DNA from: CAZOAR01 sp964577985
Lineage (GTDB): Bacteria; Gemmatimonadota; CAZMKB01; CAZNLH01
Direction: 5' to 3'
Assembly (NCBI GenBank): GCA_964577985.1
Contig: CAZOAR010000028.1
Coordinates: forward strand, 1-34,928
DNA length: 34,928 bases
Below the pieces are notes generated by a model, which saw nothing but the letters and a program-made list of their open reading frames with translations, did not search any database and was not told the origin of the DNA. Below, piece by piece: positions 1-11,758 of this stretch. The position numbers were made by a program, and so were the translations under genes. Every line of letters starts with the position of its first letter. The first letter of the stretch is position 1.

Positions 1-17
1 GGTTCTGACACTGATCA

Positions 18-48
18 TTGACATCAGGCGATGTTTATCATTCATTAT
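18..48 (+). promoter_or_regulatory. Candidate sigma70-like promoter for the tkt operon
   Basis: A perfect TTGACA (18-23) is followed 19 bases later by CATTAT (43-48), inside an AT-rich stretch that contrasts with the GC-rich coding DNA. It lies about 55 bases upstream of the tkt start. The spacing is longer than the ideal 17, so the exact -10 box is uncertain. Confidence 0.4.
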
Positions 49-102
49 AGTAAGCCATCACACTGGACAAATCAAATGAGAATCCGTTCGGAGGGGTGAA
101 GG

Positions 103-2172
103 ATGCTTCAGGATGCCGGTGACAGAATTGATGAGTTGTGCGTCAATACGATAAGAACGCTGTCGATGGATGCGGTGCAGGCCGCGAACTCAGGGCATCC
201 CGGCACGGCGATGGCCATGGCGCCGGTCGTATACAGCCTCTGGAATCGTTTTCTACGCTTCGATCCGGACGATCCGATATGGCCGAATCGCGACAGGTTC
301 GTCCTGTCGATCGGGCACGCGTCGATGCTCCTCTATTCGATGCTCCACCTGTGTCGGGTCAAGGCGGTGAATCCCAAGTACGAGATGCTTGGCGAGCTTT
401 CCGTGAAGATAGACGACATAAGGAACTTCCGTCATCTCGACAGCAGGTGCCCGGGGCACCCCGAATATCGCTGGACATCTGGTGTCGAGACGACGACCGG
501 ACCGCTCGGCCAGGGCGCAGCCGTCAGTGTGGGCATGGCGATTGGCGGCAGGTGGATGGCCTCTCATTTCAACCGGCCCGGTTTCGACCTCTTCGATTAT
601 GATGTTTACTCGCTGTGCGGAGATGGGTGCCTGATGGAAGGTGTGTCCGCGGAGGCTGCTTCCCTTGCGGGCCACCTGAAACTGTCGAGTCTCTGCTGGA
701 TCTACGACAACAACAAGATCACCATCGAGGGCCACACCGACTGGGCCTTTACTGAAGATGTGGCCACGAGATTCATCGCCTATGGCTGGAACGTCCTCCG
801 CATAGGGGACGCAAACGACAGAGACAGGCTCGAGAAGGCATTCGTCACATTCCAGAGAACGGATGACAGGCCAACGCTCATCATCGTGGACAGCCACATC
901 GCCTACGGCGCGCCTAACAAGCAGGACACCAGCGCGGCGCATGGCGAACCGCTGGGGGAGGAAGAGATCCGGCTGACGAAGCGAAATTACGGATGGCCTG
1001 AAGACGCGAAGTTCAGCGTCCCGAAAGGGGTCGTGGATCATTTCGGGAACGGTATGGGCAAGCGCGGCAAGTCGTTGCGCGAGAAGTGGATGGCTCTGTT
1101 CAAGGAGTATGAGAAGAAATATCCGGAGTGCGCCGATCACCTCTACAGGATGCAGCATCGTCAACTCCCGGACGGATGGGATGCGGGCCTGTCGAGCTTT
1201 CCCGCGGACGAGAAAGGGATGGCCGGCCGCGTGGCCTCCGGTAAAGTGCTCAACACGATAGCCGGAAACGTGCCCTGGCTGATCGGAGGATCGGCAGACC
1301 TGGCTCCTTCGACAAAAACCCGCCTGACGGATGATGGAATGGGAGACCTGACATCTGAGAATCCGGGCGGCAGGAACCTCCACTTTGGAATCCGTGAAAA
1401 CGCGATGGCCTCCATCCTCAACGGGTTGTCACACTGCAAGATCAGGCCATATGGATCGACCTTCCTGGTCTTCAGCGATTACTCCCGGCCCGCGATACGC
1501 TTGAGCGCGCTCATGGAGCTCCCCGTGATCTATATCTACACGCATGACTCGATCGGTGTGGGGCAGGACGGTCCCACCCATCAACCAGTCGAGCATCTCG
1601 CCTCGCTGCGAGCGATTCCCGGGCTCATCACCATGCGGCCCGCCGATGCGAATGAGATAGCGGAGGCGTGGCGTGTGATCGCGCAGCTGCGTCACGAACC
1701 GGTGGCTCTCGTGCTTTCACGGCAGGCCATCCCCACGCTCGACCGCGAAAGATGTGCGTCCGCCACTGGGCTGTGCAGGGGTGCTTACGTTCTGGCTGAT
1801 GCCGATACAGCCCCCCCCGACGTACTTCTAATGGCGAGCGGAAGCGAGGTCTGGCTCTGTCTCGAGGCGCGGGAACAACTACAGAAAGAAGGAATAGAAG
1901 CCAGGGTGATAAGCATGCCGTCGTGGGAGCTGTTCGAGCTGCAGGGAGTCGAATACAGGGAGAGCGTGATCCCGCCGGACGTGACGGCCAGGGTATCGGT
2001 GGAGCAGGCGTCCACCATGGGATGGTCCCGATATGTCGGTCTGACCGGTCGATCGATCGGGATGAAGACGTTCGGAGCTTCCGCGCCATTGCAGGAATTG
2101 CAGAAGAAATTCGGATTCACGGTGGAAAACATCGTCAGGGAGGCTCGGAAGCAGGTGGCGATCGGAACATAA
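103..2172 (+). CDS. tkt: Transketolase
   Basis: This thiamine-diphosphate enzyme moves two-carbon ketol units between sugar phosphates in the non-oxidative pentose phosphate pathway, in the cytosol. The 689 residues are close to the usual 650-690. The N-terminal domain has SGHPG (about 30-34) and the thiamine-diphosphate/Mg2+ motif GDGCLMEG (about 173-180) followed by DNNKITIEG. The central domain has HFGIRENAM and the C-terminal half has QDGPTHQPVEHL (about 488). The ATG at 103 is supported by GGAGGGG starting 12 bases upstream. It is the first gene of a block continuing with tal-pgi, gnd, zwf and pgl, so its role in the pentose phosphate cycle is supported by context. A 271-base gap separates it from tal-pgi, so the two may be transcribed or processed separately. 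No disruption is seen. Confidence 0.97.
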   Translation: MLQDAGDRIDELCVNTIRTLSMDAVQAANSGHPGTAMAMAPVVYSLWNRFLRFDPDDPIWPNRDRFVLSIGHASMLLYSMLHLCRVKAVNPKYEMLGELSVKIDDIRNFRHLDSRCPGHPEYRWTSGVETTTGPLGQGAAVSVGMAIGGRWMASHFNRPGFDLFDYDVYSLCGDGCLMEGVSAEAASLAGHLKLSSLCWIYDNNKITIEGHTDWAFTEDVATRFIAYGWNVLRIGDANDRDRLEKAFVTFQRTDDRPTLIIVDSHIAYGAPNKQDTSAAHGEPLGEEEIRLTKRNYGWPEDAKFSVPKGVVDHFGNGMGKRGKSLREKWMALFKEYEKKYPECADHLYRMQHRQLPDGWDAGLSSFPADEKGMAGRVASGKVLNTIAGNVPWLIGGSADLAPSTKTRLTDDGMGDLTSENPGGRNLHFGIRENAMASILNGLSHCKIRPYGSTFLVFSDYSRPAIRLSALMELPVIYIYTHDSIGVGQDGPTHQPVEHLASLRAIPGLITMRPADANEIAEAWRVIAQLRHEPVALVLSRQAIPTLDRERCASATGLCRGAYVLADADTAPPDVLLMASGSEVWLCLEAREQLQKEGIEARVISMPSWELFELQGVEYRESVIPPDVTARVSVEQASTMGWSRYVGLTGRSIGMKTFGASAPLQELQKKFGFTVENIVREARKQVAIGT

Positions 2173-2251
2173 CTGGCCACAGTGGTATCAGGTGTAAGTA
2201 TTTCGGGAAGACGCAGACGAATAGAGAGGGAGGAAAGAAGTCCGGACAAGC

Positions 2252-2330
2252 CGGGATGACAGGCGTACCGGGCAAGCTGAAGCAGACAAAGGATCGAGCA
2301 GGGCGGAATGGCCATTCGCGTGTCATCCCG
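2252..2330. repeat. Inverted CGGGATGACA/TGTCATCCCG pair between tkt and tal-pgi
   Basis: CGGGATGACA (2252-2261) and its exact complement TGTCATCCCG (2321-2330) flank about 59 bases that include the 12-bp palindrome GAATGGCCATTC (2306-2317). A related TGTCATTCCCGC motif occurs in tandem at the right end of the window, so this looks like a dispersed intergenic repeat. The rest of the 2173-2443 gap shows no convincing gene. Confidence 0.5.
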
Positions 2331-2443
2331 CGAGAGAAGCGCGTCGGGAATCAACCGGTTCCGGCCAGGTGGGGATGATGGATGACCGGACAAACCTGAA
2401 TGGCGGTTCCCGTGCCTGAAACACAAAGTCGATGGAGAGAATG

Positions 2444-5299
2444 ATGAATACGATTGCGAAACTGAGAGAATACGGCCAGTCGGTATGGCTCGACTACATA
2501 CGTCGCGGGCTCATCGCGGACGGGGGACTCCGACGAATGGTCGAGGAGGATAAACTCGCCGGCGTGACCTCCAATCCCGCGATCTTCGCCAAGGCCATCA
2601 CCGGGAGCGAGGACTATGCGGAACTGCTGGAGGAGTTGAGGGAAAGGAAGCAATGGAGCACAACGGCGCTCTACGAGGCGATAGCTGTCCGGGACATACG
2701 CGACGCCGCGGACACGCTCCTGCCGGTATACGAATCAACCGGCGGGAAGGACGGTTATGTGAGCCTGGAGGTCTCGCCATACCTGGCCAATGACACCAGG
2801 ATGACGATCGATCAGGCGAGAAGGCTCTGGCGCACAGTGGACCGGAGGAATCTCATGCTGAAGGTCCCGGCGACCAACGCCGGGATTCCCGCTATCGAGG
2901 AGTTGATTGGAGAGGGGATCAATGTCAATGTAACACTCCTTTTTGCGCGGGAGATGTATGAACGAGCCGCTGAGGCCTACATTGCAGGTCTTGAAAGGTA
3001 TCACGCGGAGGGTGGCGACCCGGGAAGCGTCGGCAGTGTCGCCAGCTTCTTCGTCAGCCGGATCGACAGCGCGGTTGACGCCATAGTCGAAGAGCGCCTG
3101 AAATCCGCGAAGGATCAGGAAGAGCGGGATCTACTCGGGAGCGTCGCCGGGAAAGTCGCGATTGCCAACGCGAGGTTGACCTACAGGCGCTACGGGGAGA
3201 TCTTCTCCGGGGAGCGCTGGAACACGCTTGCCGATAACGGGGCTAATCCTCAGCGTGTCCTCTGGGCGAGCACCAGCACGAAGAACCCCGCGTATTCGGA
3301 TGTTCTCTACGTCGAGGAACTCATCGGACCCGATACCGTAAACACGATCCCACCCGCTACGTACGACGCGTTCAAGGAGCACGGAAAACTCAGGTCGAGC
3401 CTGGAGGAGAATGTCGATGAGGCCGCCCGAACGATGCAGACGCTGGAGAGGCTCGGCATCTCGATGGAAGAGATAACAGACGGGCTCCTCGATGATGGTG
3501 TCCGGCTCTTCTCGGAGGCATTCGACAAACTGCTCAACGCGCTCGACACGAAGAGCAAACCGTCCGATCCGTCGCTCCTCAACGGTTTCGGCTTTCATCT
3601 CCCTGAGGGGTTGGCCTCGGAGGTCGAGGAGACACTCGGCGAGTGGCAGGTCGAGGGGAAGGTCAGGCGGACCTGGTCGACCGATTCGTCCGTCTGGACC
3701 GGCAGCGACGAAGCGGACTGGCTCGGGTGGCTCGGCGTTGTGGAGGAGCAGGTGGTGGATATTGGAGAGCTCAGGACGATCGCTGAGGAAATCGCGGACG
3801 CCGGCTTTACGCACACGCTCCTCCTCGGCATGGGTGGATCGAGCCTCTGCCCATCTGTTCTTGCCAGGACATTCGGCTCGATAGAAGGATTCCCTGAACT
3901 CCACGTCATCGATTCTACAGATCCCGGCCAGATCAGATCGAGCGAAGATCTGATCGATCTCAACAACACCCTCTTCATCGTGGCGAGCAAGTCGGGGACG
4001 ACGCTGGAACCGAATATCCTGAAAGATTATTTCTTCGACCGCGTCCGCAATGAAATCGACAGCGAATCCCCCGGTAAACGCTTTATCGCCATTACCGATC
4101 CGGGCTCGAAGCTCGAGGAATCGGCCCGGAGCGAATGTTTCAGACATATTCTCCATGGTCTTCCGAGCATCGGTGGGAGATATTCAGCGCTTTCAAACTT
4201 TGGCATGGTGCCAGGAGCCATCATGGGCCTCGACACGGGGCGAATCCTCGATCAGGCACGCAGGATGGCCGCCTGTTGTTACGCGAGCCTCCCCGTCAAG
4301 GAGAATCCGGGGGCTGTCCTCGGAATCCTCCTGGGTGTCTGCGCCAGGAACGGCCGCGACAAGGTGACGATCGTTGCTTCGCCGGGGCTGCGTGAGTTCG
4401 GGGCCTGGCTGGAGCAACTCCTGGCCGAATCGACGGGCAAGGAGGGGAAAGGGCTGATTCCGGTCGACGACGAGCCCATTGGACTGCCCGAGTGGTACAC
4501 CGAGGACCGGGCTTTTGTTTATATAAGGCTGGGCTCTAACCCCGATGCGAGCCAGGATTCGGCCGTCGATGCGCTTGAAGAGGTGGGACATCCGGTAGTA
4601 AGGATTGAACTCGCCGAGCCGTATGAGCTCGGACAGGAGTTCTTCCGCTGGATGTTCGCTACCGTGGTAGCCGGGTCGGTGATGGGGATCAACCCGTTCG
4701 ATCAGCCCGACGTGGAGGCGAGCAAGGCCGCCACGAGGAAGATGATGGATGCATTCGAAGACAATGGCGTCCTGCCCGGGGATAAACCGGTGGCCGAGGG
4801 TGATGGCATAAGACTGTTCGCCGGCCCGCGCGATGAGGCCGCTCTCGATGAGATAGCCGGAGGGGATAAATCGCTCGGTGGATATATAGGGTCTCATCTG
4901 GGCCGGCTGGCAGGAGGTGACTACTTCGCGATTCTCGCGTACCTCGACAACAACGCGTCCAACCGGGAAGTCCTCCAGGAAATCCGGCGGGCTGTTCTGG
5001 AGCGAAAACATGTCGCCACCTGCCTCGGATTCGGGCCACGTTTTCTCCACTCGACCGGCCAGGCGTACAAGGGAGGGCCGAACTCAGGCGTCTACCTTGA
5101 GATCACGAGCGACGACCACGAAGACATCCCCGTTCCCGGCAGGTCGTACACGTTCGGCACCGTGGAGGCGGCCCAGGCACAGGGCGACCTCCAGGTCCTG
5201 GTAGAAAGGGAACGGCGTGTCGTGAGAGTCCACCTGGGCAAGGATGTCGGGACGGGACTGAGACGGCTGCGGGACGTGATCAGAAACACTCCGTGGTAG
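2444..5299 (+). CDS. Fused transaldolase / glucose-6-phosphate isomerase
   Basis: This is a bifunctional cytosolic enzyme of about 951 residues. The N-terminal part (about 1-365) is transaldolase of the TalB-like long type. It has TSNPAIF near the start and the Schiff-base lysine in MLKVPATNAG (Lys about 140), and it makes fructose-6-P and erythrose-4-P. The C-terminal part (about 370-951) is phosphoglucose isomerase with SIS-fold motifs: LLGMGGSSLCPSV, IVASKSGTTLEP and GGRYSALSNFGMVP. The tail GPRFLHSTGQAYKGG is typical of known Tal-Pgi fusions. I chose ATG 2444 because GGAG at 2434-2437 sits 6 bases before it; in-frame ATGs at 2432 and 2441 are less well placed. The fusion hands fructose-6-P to an isomerase that returns glucose-6-P to zwf two genes downstream. 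Confidence 0.95.
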   Translation: MNTIAKLREYGQSVWLDYIRRGLIADGGLRRMVEEDKLAGVTSNPAIFAKAITGSEDYAELLEELRERKQWSTTALYEAIAVRDIRDAADTLLPVYESTGGKDGYVSLEVSPYLANDTRMTIDQARRLWRTVDRRNLMLKVPATNAGIPAIEELIGEGINVNVTLLFAREMYERAAEAYIAGLERYHAEGGDPGSVGSVASFFVSRIDSAVDAIVEERLKSAKDQEERDLLGSVAGKVAIANARLTYRRYGEIFSGERWNTLADNGANPQRVLWASTSTKNPAYSDVLYVEELIGPDTVNTIPPATYDAFKEHGKLRSSLEENVDEAARTMQTLERLGISMEEITDGLLDDGVRLFSEAFDKLLNALDTKSKPSDPSLLNGFGFHLPEGLASEVEETLGEWQVEGKVRRTWSTDSSVWTGSDEADWLGWLGVVEEQVVDIGELRTIAEEIADAGFTHTLLLGMGGSSLCPSVLARTFGSIEGFPELHVIDSTDPGQIRSSEDLIDLNNTLFIVASKSGTTLEPNILKDYFFDRVRNEIDSESPGKRFIAITDPGSKLEESARSECFRHILHGLPSIGGRYSALSNFGMVPGAIMGLDTGRILDQARRMAACCYASLPVKENPGAVLGILLGVCARNGRDKVTIVASPGLREFGAWLEQLLAESTGKEGKGLIPVDDEPIGLPEWYTEDRAFVYIRLGSNPDASQDSAVDALEEVGHPVVRIELAEPYELGQEFFRWMFATVVAGSVMGINPFDQPDVEASKAATRKMMDAFEDNGVLPGDKPVAEGDGIRLFAGPRDEAALDEIAGGDKSLGGYIGSHLGRLAGGDYFAILAYLDNNASNREVLQEIRRAVLERKHVATCLGFGPRFLHSTGQAYKGGPNSGVYLEITSDDHEDIPVPGRSYTFGTVEAAQAQGDLQVLVERERRVVRVHLGKDVGTGLRRLRDVIRNTPW

Positions 5300-5300
5300 G

Positions 5301-5440
5301 GGCGCATTAGTAGCGCCAGGTTGGGGATATGGTCGCACGTTGTGTAATATGGTGCCGTGCACAGGGCGATCATGAGGATCGCGCCTGCGGAAGAACACGG
5401 GGACCCGGCAGATGATTCACGGCAGGCACGCGCTGCCTGC
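5301..5440. other. Hairpin-rich intercistronic region before gnd
   Basis: Three inverted repeats lie in the 185-base gap between tal-pgi and gnd: GGCGC/GCGCC (5301-5317), CGATC/GATCG (5367-5381), and a 7-bp stem GCAGGCA/TGCCTGC with a 5-base loop (5422-5440). None is followed by a T-run, so they are not standard terminators. A weak promoter-like pair, TTGGGG at 5321 and TAATAT at 5345 with an 18-base spacer, lies between them. They may be mRNA processing or stability elements; this is inference. Confidence 0.35.
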
Positions 5441-5484
5441 GCCGGCTTGTGCGCCCCGATACGTGTCGAAATGAGGAGGTAGAT

Positions 5485-6468
5485 ATGCAGATAGGCATGA
5501 TAGGTCTGGGGAAGATGGGGGCCAACATGGTTCGACGGATGATGGCCGGCGGGCACGAATGTGTGGTCACAACCCGGAACCAGGAGAAAGTGAAAAAGAT
5601 GGTGGAAGAAGGGGCTGTCGGAGCCTCTTCCGTGGAAGAGCTGGTCGGGATGCTGAGTCCTCCGCGAGCGGCCTGGAGCATGGTCCCCGCCGGCGAAGCC
5701 ACGGAACACACGGTGAACGCGCTCGCCGGGTTCATGAATCCGGGCGACATGATCATCGACGGGGGAAATTCATATTTCAAGGATGATGTGCGGCGGGCAA
5801 AACAGCTCAGTGAGAAGAGGATCCATTACGTGGACGTTGGTACGAGTGGGGGGATCTGGGGACTTGAGCGCGGTTACTGCATGATGATCGGGGGGGAGGA
5901 TGAGATCGTCAACCATCTTGACCCGCTTCTCAGGACGCTCGCCCCCGGGAATGGCGAAATCGAGCGGACCCCCGGGCGCGATGGCCCGGCAGACAGGGTG
6001 GAAGAGGGCTATCTCCACTGTGGCCCGGCCGGCGCCGGTCATTTTGTGAAGATGGTCCACAACGGGATGGAGTATGGATTGATGCAGGCGTACGCGGAAG
6101 GTTTTGACATCCTGAAGAGCGCGGGTTCGGACAGCGTTGCGGCGGGACAGCGTTTCGAACTGAATCTCCAGGACATAGCCGAGGTCTGGCGCCGCGGAAG
6201 CGTGATCAGTTCCTGGCTCCTCGATCTCACAGCCGCCGCTCTTCTCAAGGACCCGGATCTCAAGGATTACTCCGGCAGCGTCCACGACTCGGGAGAGGGC
6301 CGCTGGACAGTGATGACGGCGGTTGAGGAGGCGGTTCCGGCCGATGTAATCTCCGCCGCGCTCTATGCGCGTTTTCGATCGAGACAGGACCACACCTTTG
6401 CCGAGAAAGTGCTCTCCGCGATGCGCTGGCAGTTCGGCGGCCACCAGGAGGACCCGTCGGGAAGTTGA
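5485..6468 (+). CDS. gnd: 6-phosphogluconate dehydrogenase, decarboxylating (short GndA type)
   Basis: It oxidises 6-phosphogluconate to ribulose-5-P and CO2, yielding NAD(P)H. The protein has 327 residues, matching the short GndA/YqeC-like class rather than the 470-residue enteric Gnd. The dinucleotide site IGLGKMGANM is at about 5-14. Substrate and catalytic motifs are DVGTSGG and GHFVKMVHNGMEYG, with the catalytic Lys in FVKM. The C-terminus carries the AMRWQFGGH motif of this class. The start at 5485 is set by the strong AGGAGGT at 5474-5480; the open frame extends upstream to 5449 but has no ribosome site there. Short Gnd proteins are often NAD-specific, but cofactor choice cannot be settled by eye. 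It lies between tal-pgi and zwf. Confidence 0.95.
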   Translation: MQIGMIGLGKMGANMVRRMMAGGHECVVTTRNQEKVKKMVEEGAVGASSVEELVGMLSPPRAAWSMVPAGEATEHTVNALAGFMNPGDMIIDGGNSYFKDDVRRAKQLSEKRIHYVDVGTSGGIWGLERGYCMMIGGEDEIVNHLDPLLRTLAPGNGEIERTPGRDGPADRVEEGYLHCGPAGAGHFVKMVHNGMEYGLMQAYAEGFDILKSAGSDSVAAGQRFELNLQDIAEVWRRGSVISSWLLDLTAAALLKDPDLKDYSGSVHDSGEGRWTVMTAVEEAVPADVISAALYARFRSRQDHTFAEKVLSAMRWQFGGHQEDPSGS

Positions 6469-6514
6469 CCAGACGGGTGCCAGACATACCGGTCGGAACC
6501 GAGGGAGGCAAAAC

Positions 6515-8053
6515 ATGGAACGGGAAGAGGATACAGTTGGCGCGGGCGACTCGCGAGACGAGCGTATCAAGCCCTGCGTGATGGTGATATTCGGCGCCTC
6601 AGGCGATCTGACGAAGCGAAAGCTTGTTCCCGCCCTTCACAACCTCTTCCGGAGGGGTCTGCTGCCGGATGAGTTCGCCGTACTCGGATTCGCCCGCAGA
6701 AAGATGAGCCGGGAGGAGTTCCGTGGGAAGATCGAGAAAGATCTTCATGAGTATGCCACCGGTAGCGTCGAGCCTGAGTTCAGAGAGTGGCTGGCCAGCC
6801 GACTCGACTATGTTTCCGGGAACTTCAAGGAAACGGATTCGTTCAAGCGCTTGTCAAGCCGACTACAGCGGATCGACAAGAGACATGGAACGGGAGGCAA
6901 TTATCTCTATTATCTCGCCACGGCCCCGGAGTTCTTTGGCGAGATCGTGATGCGGCTCGGGGCAGAGGGCCTGGCCAGGGAGAAGGATGGCCATTGGAGG
7001 AGGGTAATTGTCGAAAAGCCGTTCGGGAGGGACCTCGACTCCGCCCGCGCGCTCAATCAAAAAATCGGGAGCGTGTTTCACGAACGACAGATATATCGGA
7101 TCGACCATTATCTCGGAAAGGAGACCGTTCAGAACATACTGGTATTCCGTTTTGCGAACGGAATATTCGAGCCTACGTGGAACCGCCGTTACGTCGATAA
7201 CGTTCAGATTACAGTCGCCGAAGACCTGGGGGTGGAGCAGCGCGGTGGATATTTCGAGAGGGCAGGCACACTCCGCGACATGGTCCCCAACCACATCTTT
7301 CAGTTGATCACGCTGACCGCGATGGAGCCGCCGATATCCTTCGAGGCAGACTCGGTCAGGGACGAGCAGGCGAAGGTCCTGCACGCTATCCAGCCCATAG
7401 CGCCGGAAGATGTCCTGGATCAGGCAGTTCGGGGGCAGTACGGTGAGGGAACGGTCAATGGCAAGAGAGTGGAGGGTTATCGGTCGGAACCGGATGTGGC
7501 CTCTGATTCGCACACCGAGACCTTCGTCGCGATGAAACTCCGCATAGACAACTGGCGCTGGGCCGGTGTCCCTTTCTATCTCAGGACCGGAAAGAGGATG
7601 CCGTGCCGGGGCACCGAAATAGTGATCCAGTTCAAGAGCGCCCCGTTCACACTCTTCGAAAAGACCCCCGTCGATCGACTGAAAACGAACGTGCTCGTCA
7701 TCCGGATTCAGCCCGATGAGGGGATCTCTCTGAGTTTCGGAGCCAAAATTCCCGGTCCCATAGTCGAGCTGGGGACCGTCAACATGGACTTTCAGTACGA
7801 AGATTACTTCAAGAGTACTCCGAGCACCGGATATGAGCGCCTCCTCTACGACTGCATGCTGGGCGACGCGACGCTATTTCAGCGATCGGACATGATTGAG
7901 GCAGGATGGCAGGTGGTAGAGCCGGTACTCGATGTCTGGAACGCCCTGCCGCCCAGAGACTTTCCCAATTATCCATCAGGCTCCTGGGGTCCCGGGGAGG
8001 CCGGGGAGTTGATGGGGAACGACGGTTTCGTGTGGAGAGAGTGCGGCATATGA
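6515..8053 (+). CDS. zwf: Glucose-6-phosphate 1-dehydrogenase
   Basis: It catalyses the first step of the oxidative pentose phosphate pathway, glucose-6-P to 6-phosphogluconolactone, reducing NADP+. The 512 residues match the family length. The N-terminal Rossmann motif GASGDLTKRKL is at about 27-37, the conserved EKPFG segment follows mid-domain, and the active-site signature RIDHYLGKE is at about 195-203 with the catalytic His. The C-terminal half contains the conserved LRTGKRMP segment. The start at 6515 follows GGGAGG at 6503-6508. The open frame runs further upstream into gnd, but that part does not resemble the family. It begins 46 bases after gnd, consistent with cotranscription, and its product is the substrate of the downstream lactonase. 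Confidence 0.96.
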   Translation: MEREEDTVGAGDSRDERIKPCVMVIFGASGDLTKRKLVPALHNLFRRGLLPDEFAVLGFARRKMSREEFRGKIEKDLHEYATGSVEPEFREWLASRLDYVSGNFKETDSFKRLSSRLQRIDKRHGTGGNYLYYLATAPEFFGEIVMRLGAEGLAREKDGHWRRVIVEKPFGRDLDSARALNQKIGSVFHERQIYRIDHYLGKETVQNILVFRFANGIFEPTWNRRYVDNVQITVAEDLGVEQRGGYFERAGTLRDMVPNHIFQLITLTAMEPPISFEADSVRDEQAKVLHAIQPIAPEDVLDQAVRGQYGEGTVNGKRVEGYRSEPDVASDSHTETFVAMKLRIDNWRWAGVPFYLRTGKRMPCRGTEIVIQFKSAPFTLFEKTPVDRLKTNVLVIRIQPDEGISLSFGAKIPGPIVELGTVNMDFQYEDYFKSTPSTGYERLLYDCMLGDATLFQRSDMIEAGWQVVEPVLDVWNALPPRDFPNYPSGSWGPGEAGELMGNDGFVWRECGI

Positions 8054-8183
8054 TCCATGGCCGCGGTGAATTCAGCGCGCGTTTGAAAGATGGTCCCGCG
8101 GCATGTGCGGAGCATTTTAAGGAAGAAGCCCCCTCTGGCATCAAGCCCCCAACGGCAGGCACGGCAACAGAGACAGGTATAAG

Positions 8184-8951
8184 ATGATGCGTGTTTCGGG
8201 ACCAGAGATTCGGATCGCGAAGGATACCCTGGAACAGAGCTTTATTGCCGCGGAGGAGTTTGCCGAACGAGCCCTCGAGTCGGTCGAGCGGAGCGGATCG
8301 TTCACGGTCGTGCTGGCCGGGGGCACTACTCCGAGGTTGCTCTACACCCTCCTCTCCGATCCCACAGAACCATTTGCCGGCCGGATTCCGTGGGGTAGCT
8401 GCCACTTTTTCTGGGGCGACGAACGCCACGTCCCGCCGGAGGACCCTGAGAGCAACTACCGTATGGCGAAAGAAACCCTGCTCTCAAGGGTTCCAGTACC
8501 CACGGGTAATGTGCACCGCGTCCAGGCGGAGAACCCGGACGCGAGCGGCGCGGCGTCGGATTATGACGCGAAGGTCAGGGAGTTCTTTCACCTGCAGGGG
8601 GGTGAACGACCCGGATTCGACCTTATCCTGCTCGGGCTCGGCACCGACGGGCACACGGCCTCACTCTTTCCCGGGACATCGATCATCCGGGAGAAGAGAC
8701 GCCTGGTGTCCGCGGAATGGATCAAGAAGCTTCATTCACATCGGATCAGCATGACCCCTCCCGCACTCAATCACGCGGCCCGGGTTATATTCCTGGCTTG
8801 TGGCAGCGGGAAAGCGGAAGTCGTACGGGATGTCATCAGCGGAACGTTTCAGCCGGACATCCTCCCCGCTCAAGTCGTCCAGCCGGAAAACGGTACTTTG
8901 CTGTGGTTACTGGATAAGTCCGCCGCTGAACGGTTGCAGGGGACGGCTTAG
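8184..8951 (+). CDS. pgl: 6-phosphogluconolactonase
   Basis: This DevB-type enzyme hydrolyses 6-phosphogluconolactone to 6-phosphogluconate, linking zwf to gnd. The 255 residues are normal for the family. Visible motifs are VLAGGTTPRLLY (sugar-phosphate loop, about 48-59), GDERHVPPEDPESNYR (about 80-95) and GLGTDGHTASLFPG (about 152-165), all with the family's conserved residues. Tandem ATGs at 8184 and 8187 both fit, and the ribosome site is weak, so the start could be off by one codon. It follows zwf after 130 bases with no clear gene. It completes the oxidative branch encoded by this block. Confidence 0.93.
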   Translation: MMRVSGPEIRIAKDTLEQSFIAAEEFAERALESVERSGSFTVVLAGGTTPRLLYTLLSDPTEPFAGRIPWGSCHFFWGDERHVPPEDPESNYRMAKETLLSRVPVPTGNVHRVQAENPDASGAASDYDAKVREFFHLQGGERPGFDLILLGLGTDGHTASLFPGTSIIREKRRLVSAEWIKKLHSHRISMTPPALNHAARVIFLACGSGKAEVVRDVISGTFQPDILPAQVVQPENGTLLWLLDKSAAERLQGTA

Positions 8952-9020
8952 GGTGCGTCCATGCTCTCAGCGCGAGAGTCGCAGCACACTTACTGATATG
9001 CAATTACGGGAAGGAAGGCA

Positions 9021-11693
<2,673 letters not shown>

Positions 11694-11704
11694 CAGGATT
11701 CACG

Positions 11705-11740
11705 GAAGGGGCCATCATCCAGCGCAATATGCGCCCCTTC
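11705..11740. other. Compound hairpin between the glucosidase and ABC genes
   Basis: GAAGGGGC (11705-11712) pairs with GCCCCTTC (11733-11740). Inside it, GCGCA/TGCGC (11722-11734) forms a second small stem sharing two bases with the outer right arm. No T-run follows. It lies in the 65-base gap before the ABC ATPase gene and could act as a processing or partial termination site. Confidence 0.35.
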
Positions 11741-11758
11741 AGACCATCCGAGGGGACA

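Noticed and set aside
253..1383. Long minus-strand open frame opposite tkt
   Set aside because: It is a mirror of GC-rich coding sequence; the + strand product is an unmistakable transketolase and the antisense product resembles nothing.
3131..4156. Minus-strand 341-codon frame opposite tal-pgi
   Set aside because: Same reason: the codon pattern and conserved motifs belong to the + strand enzyme.
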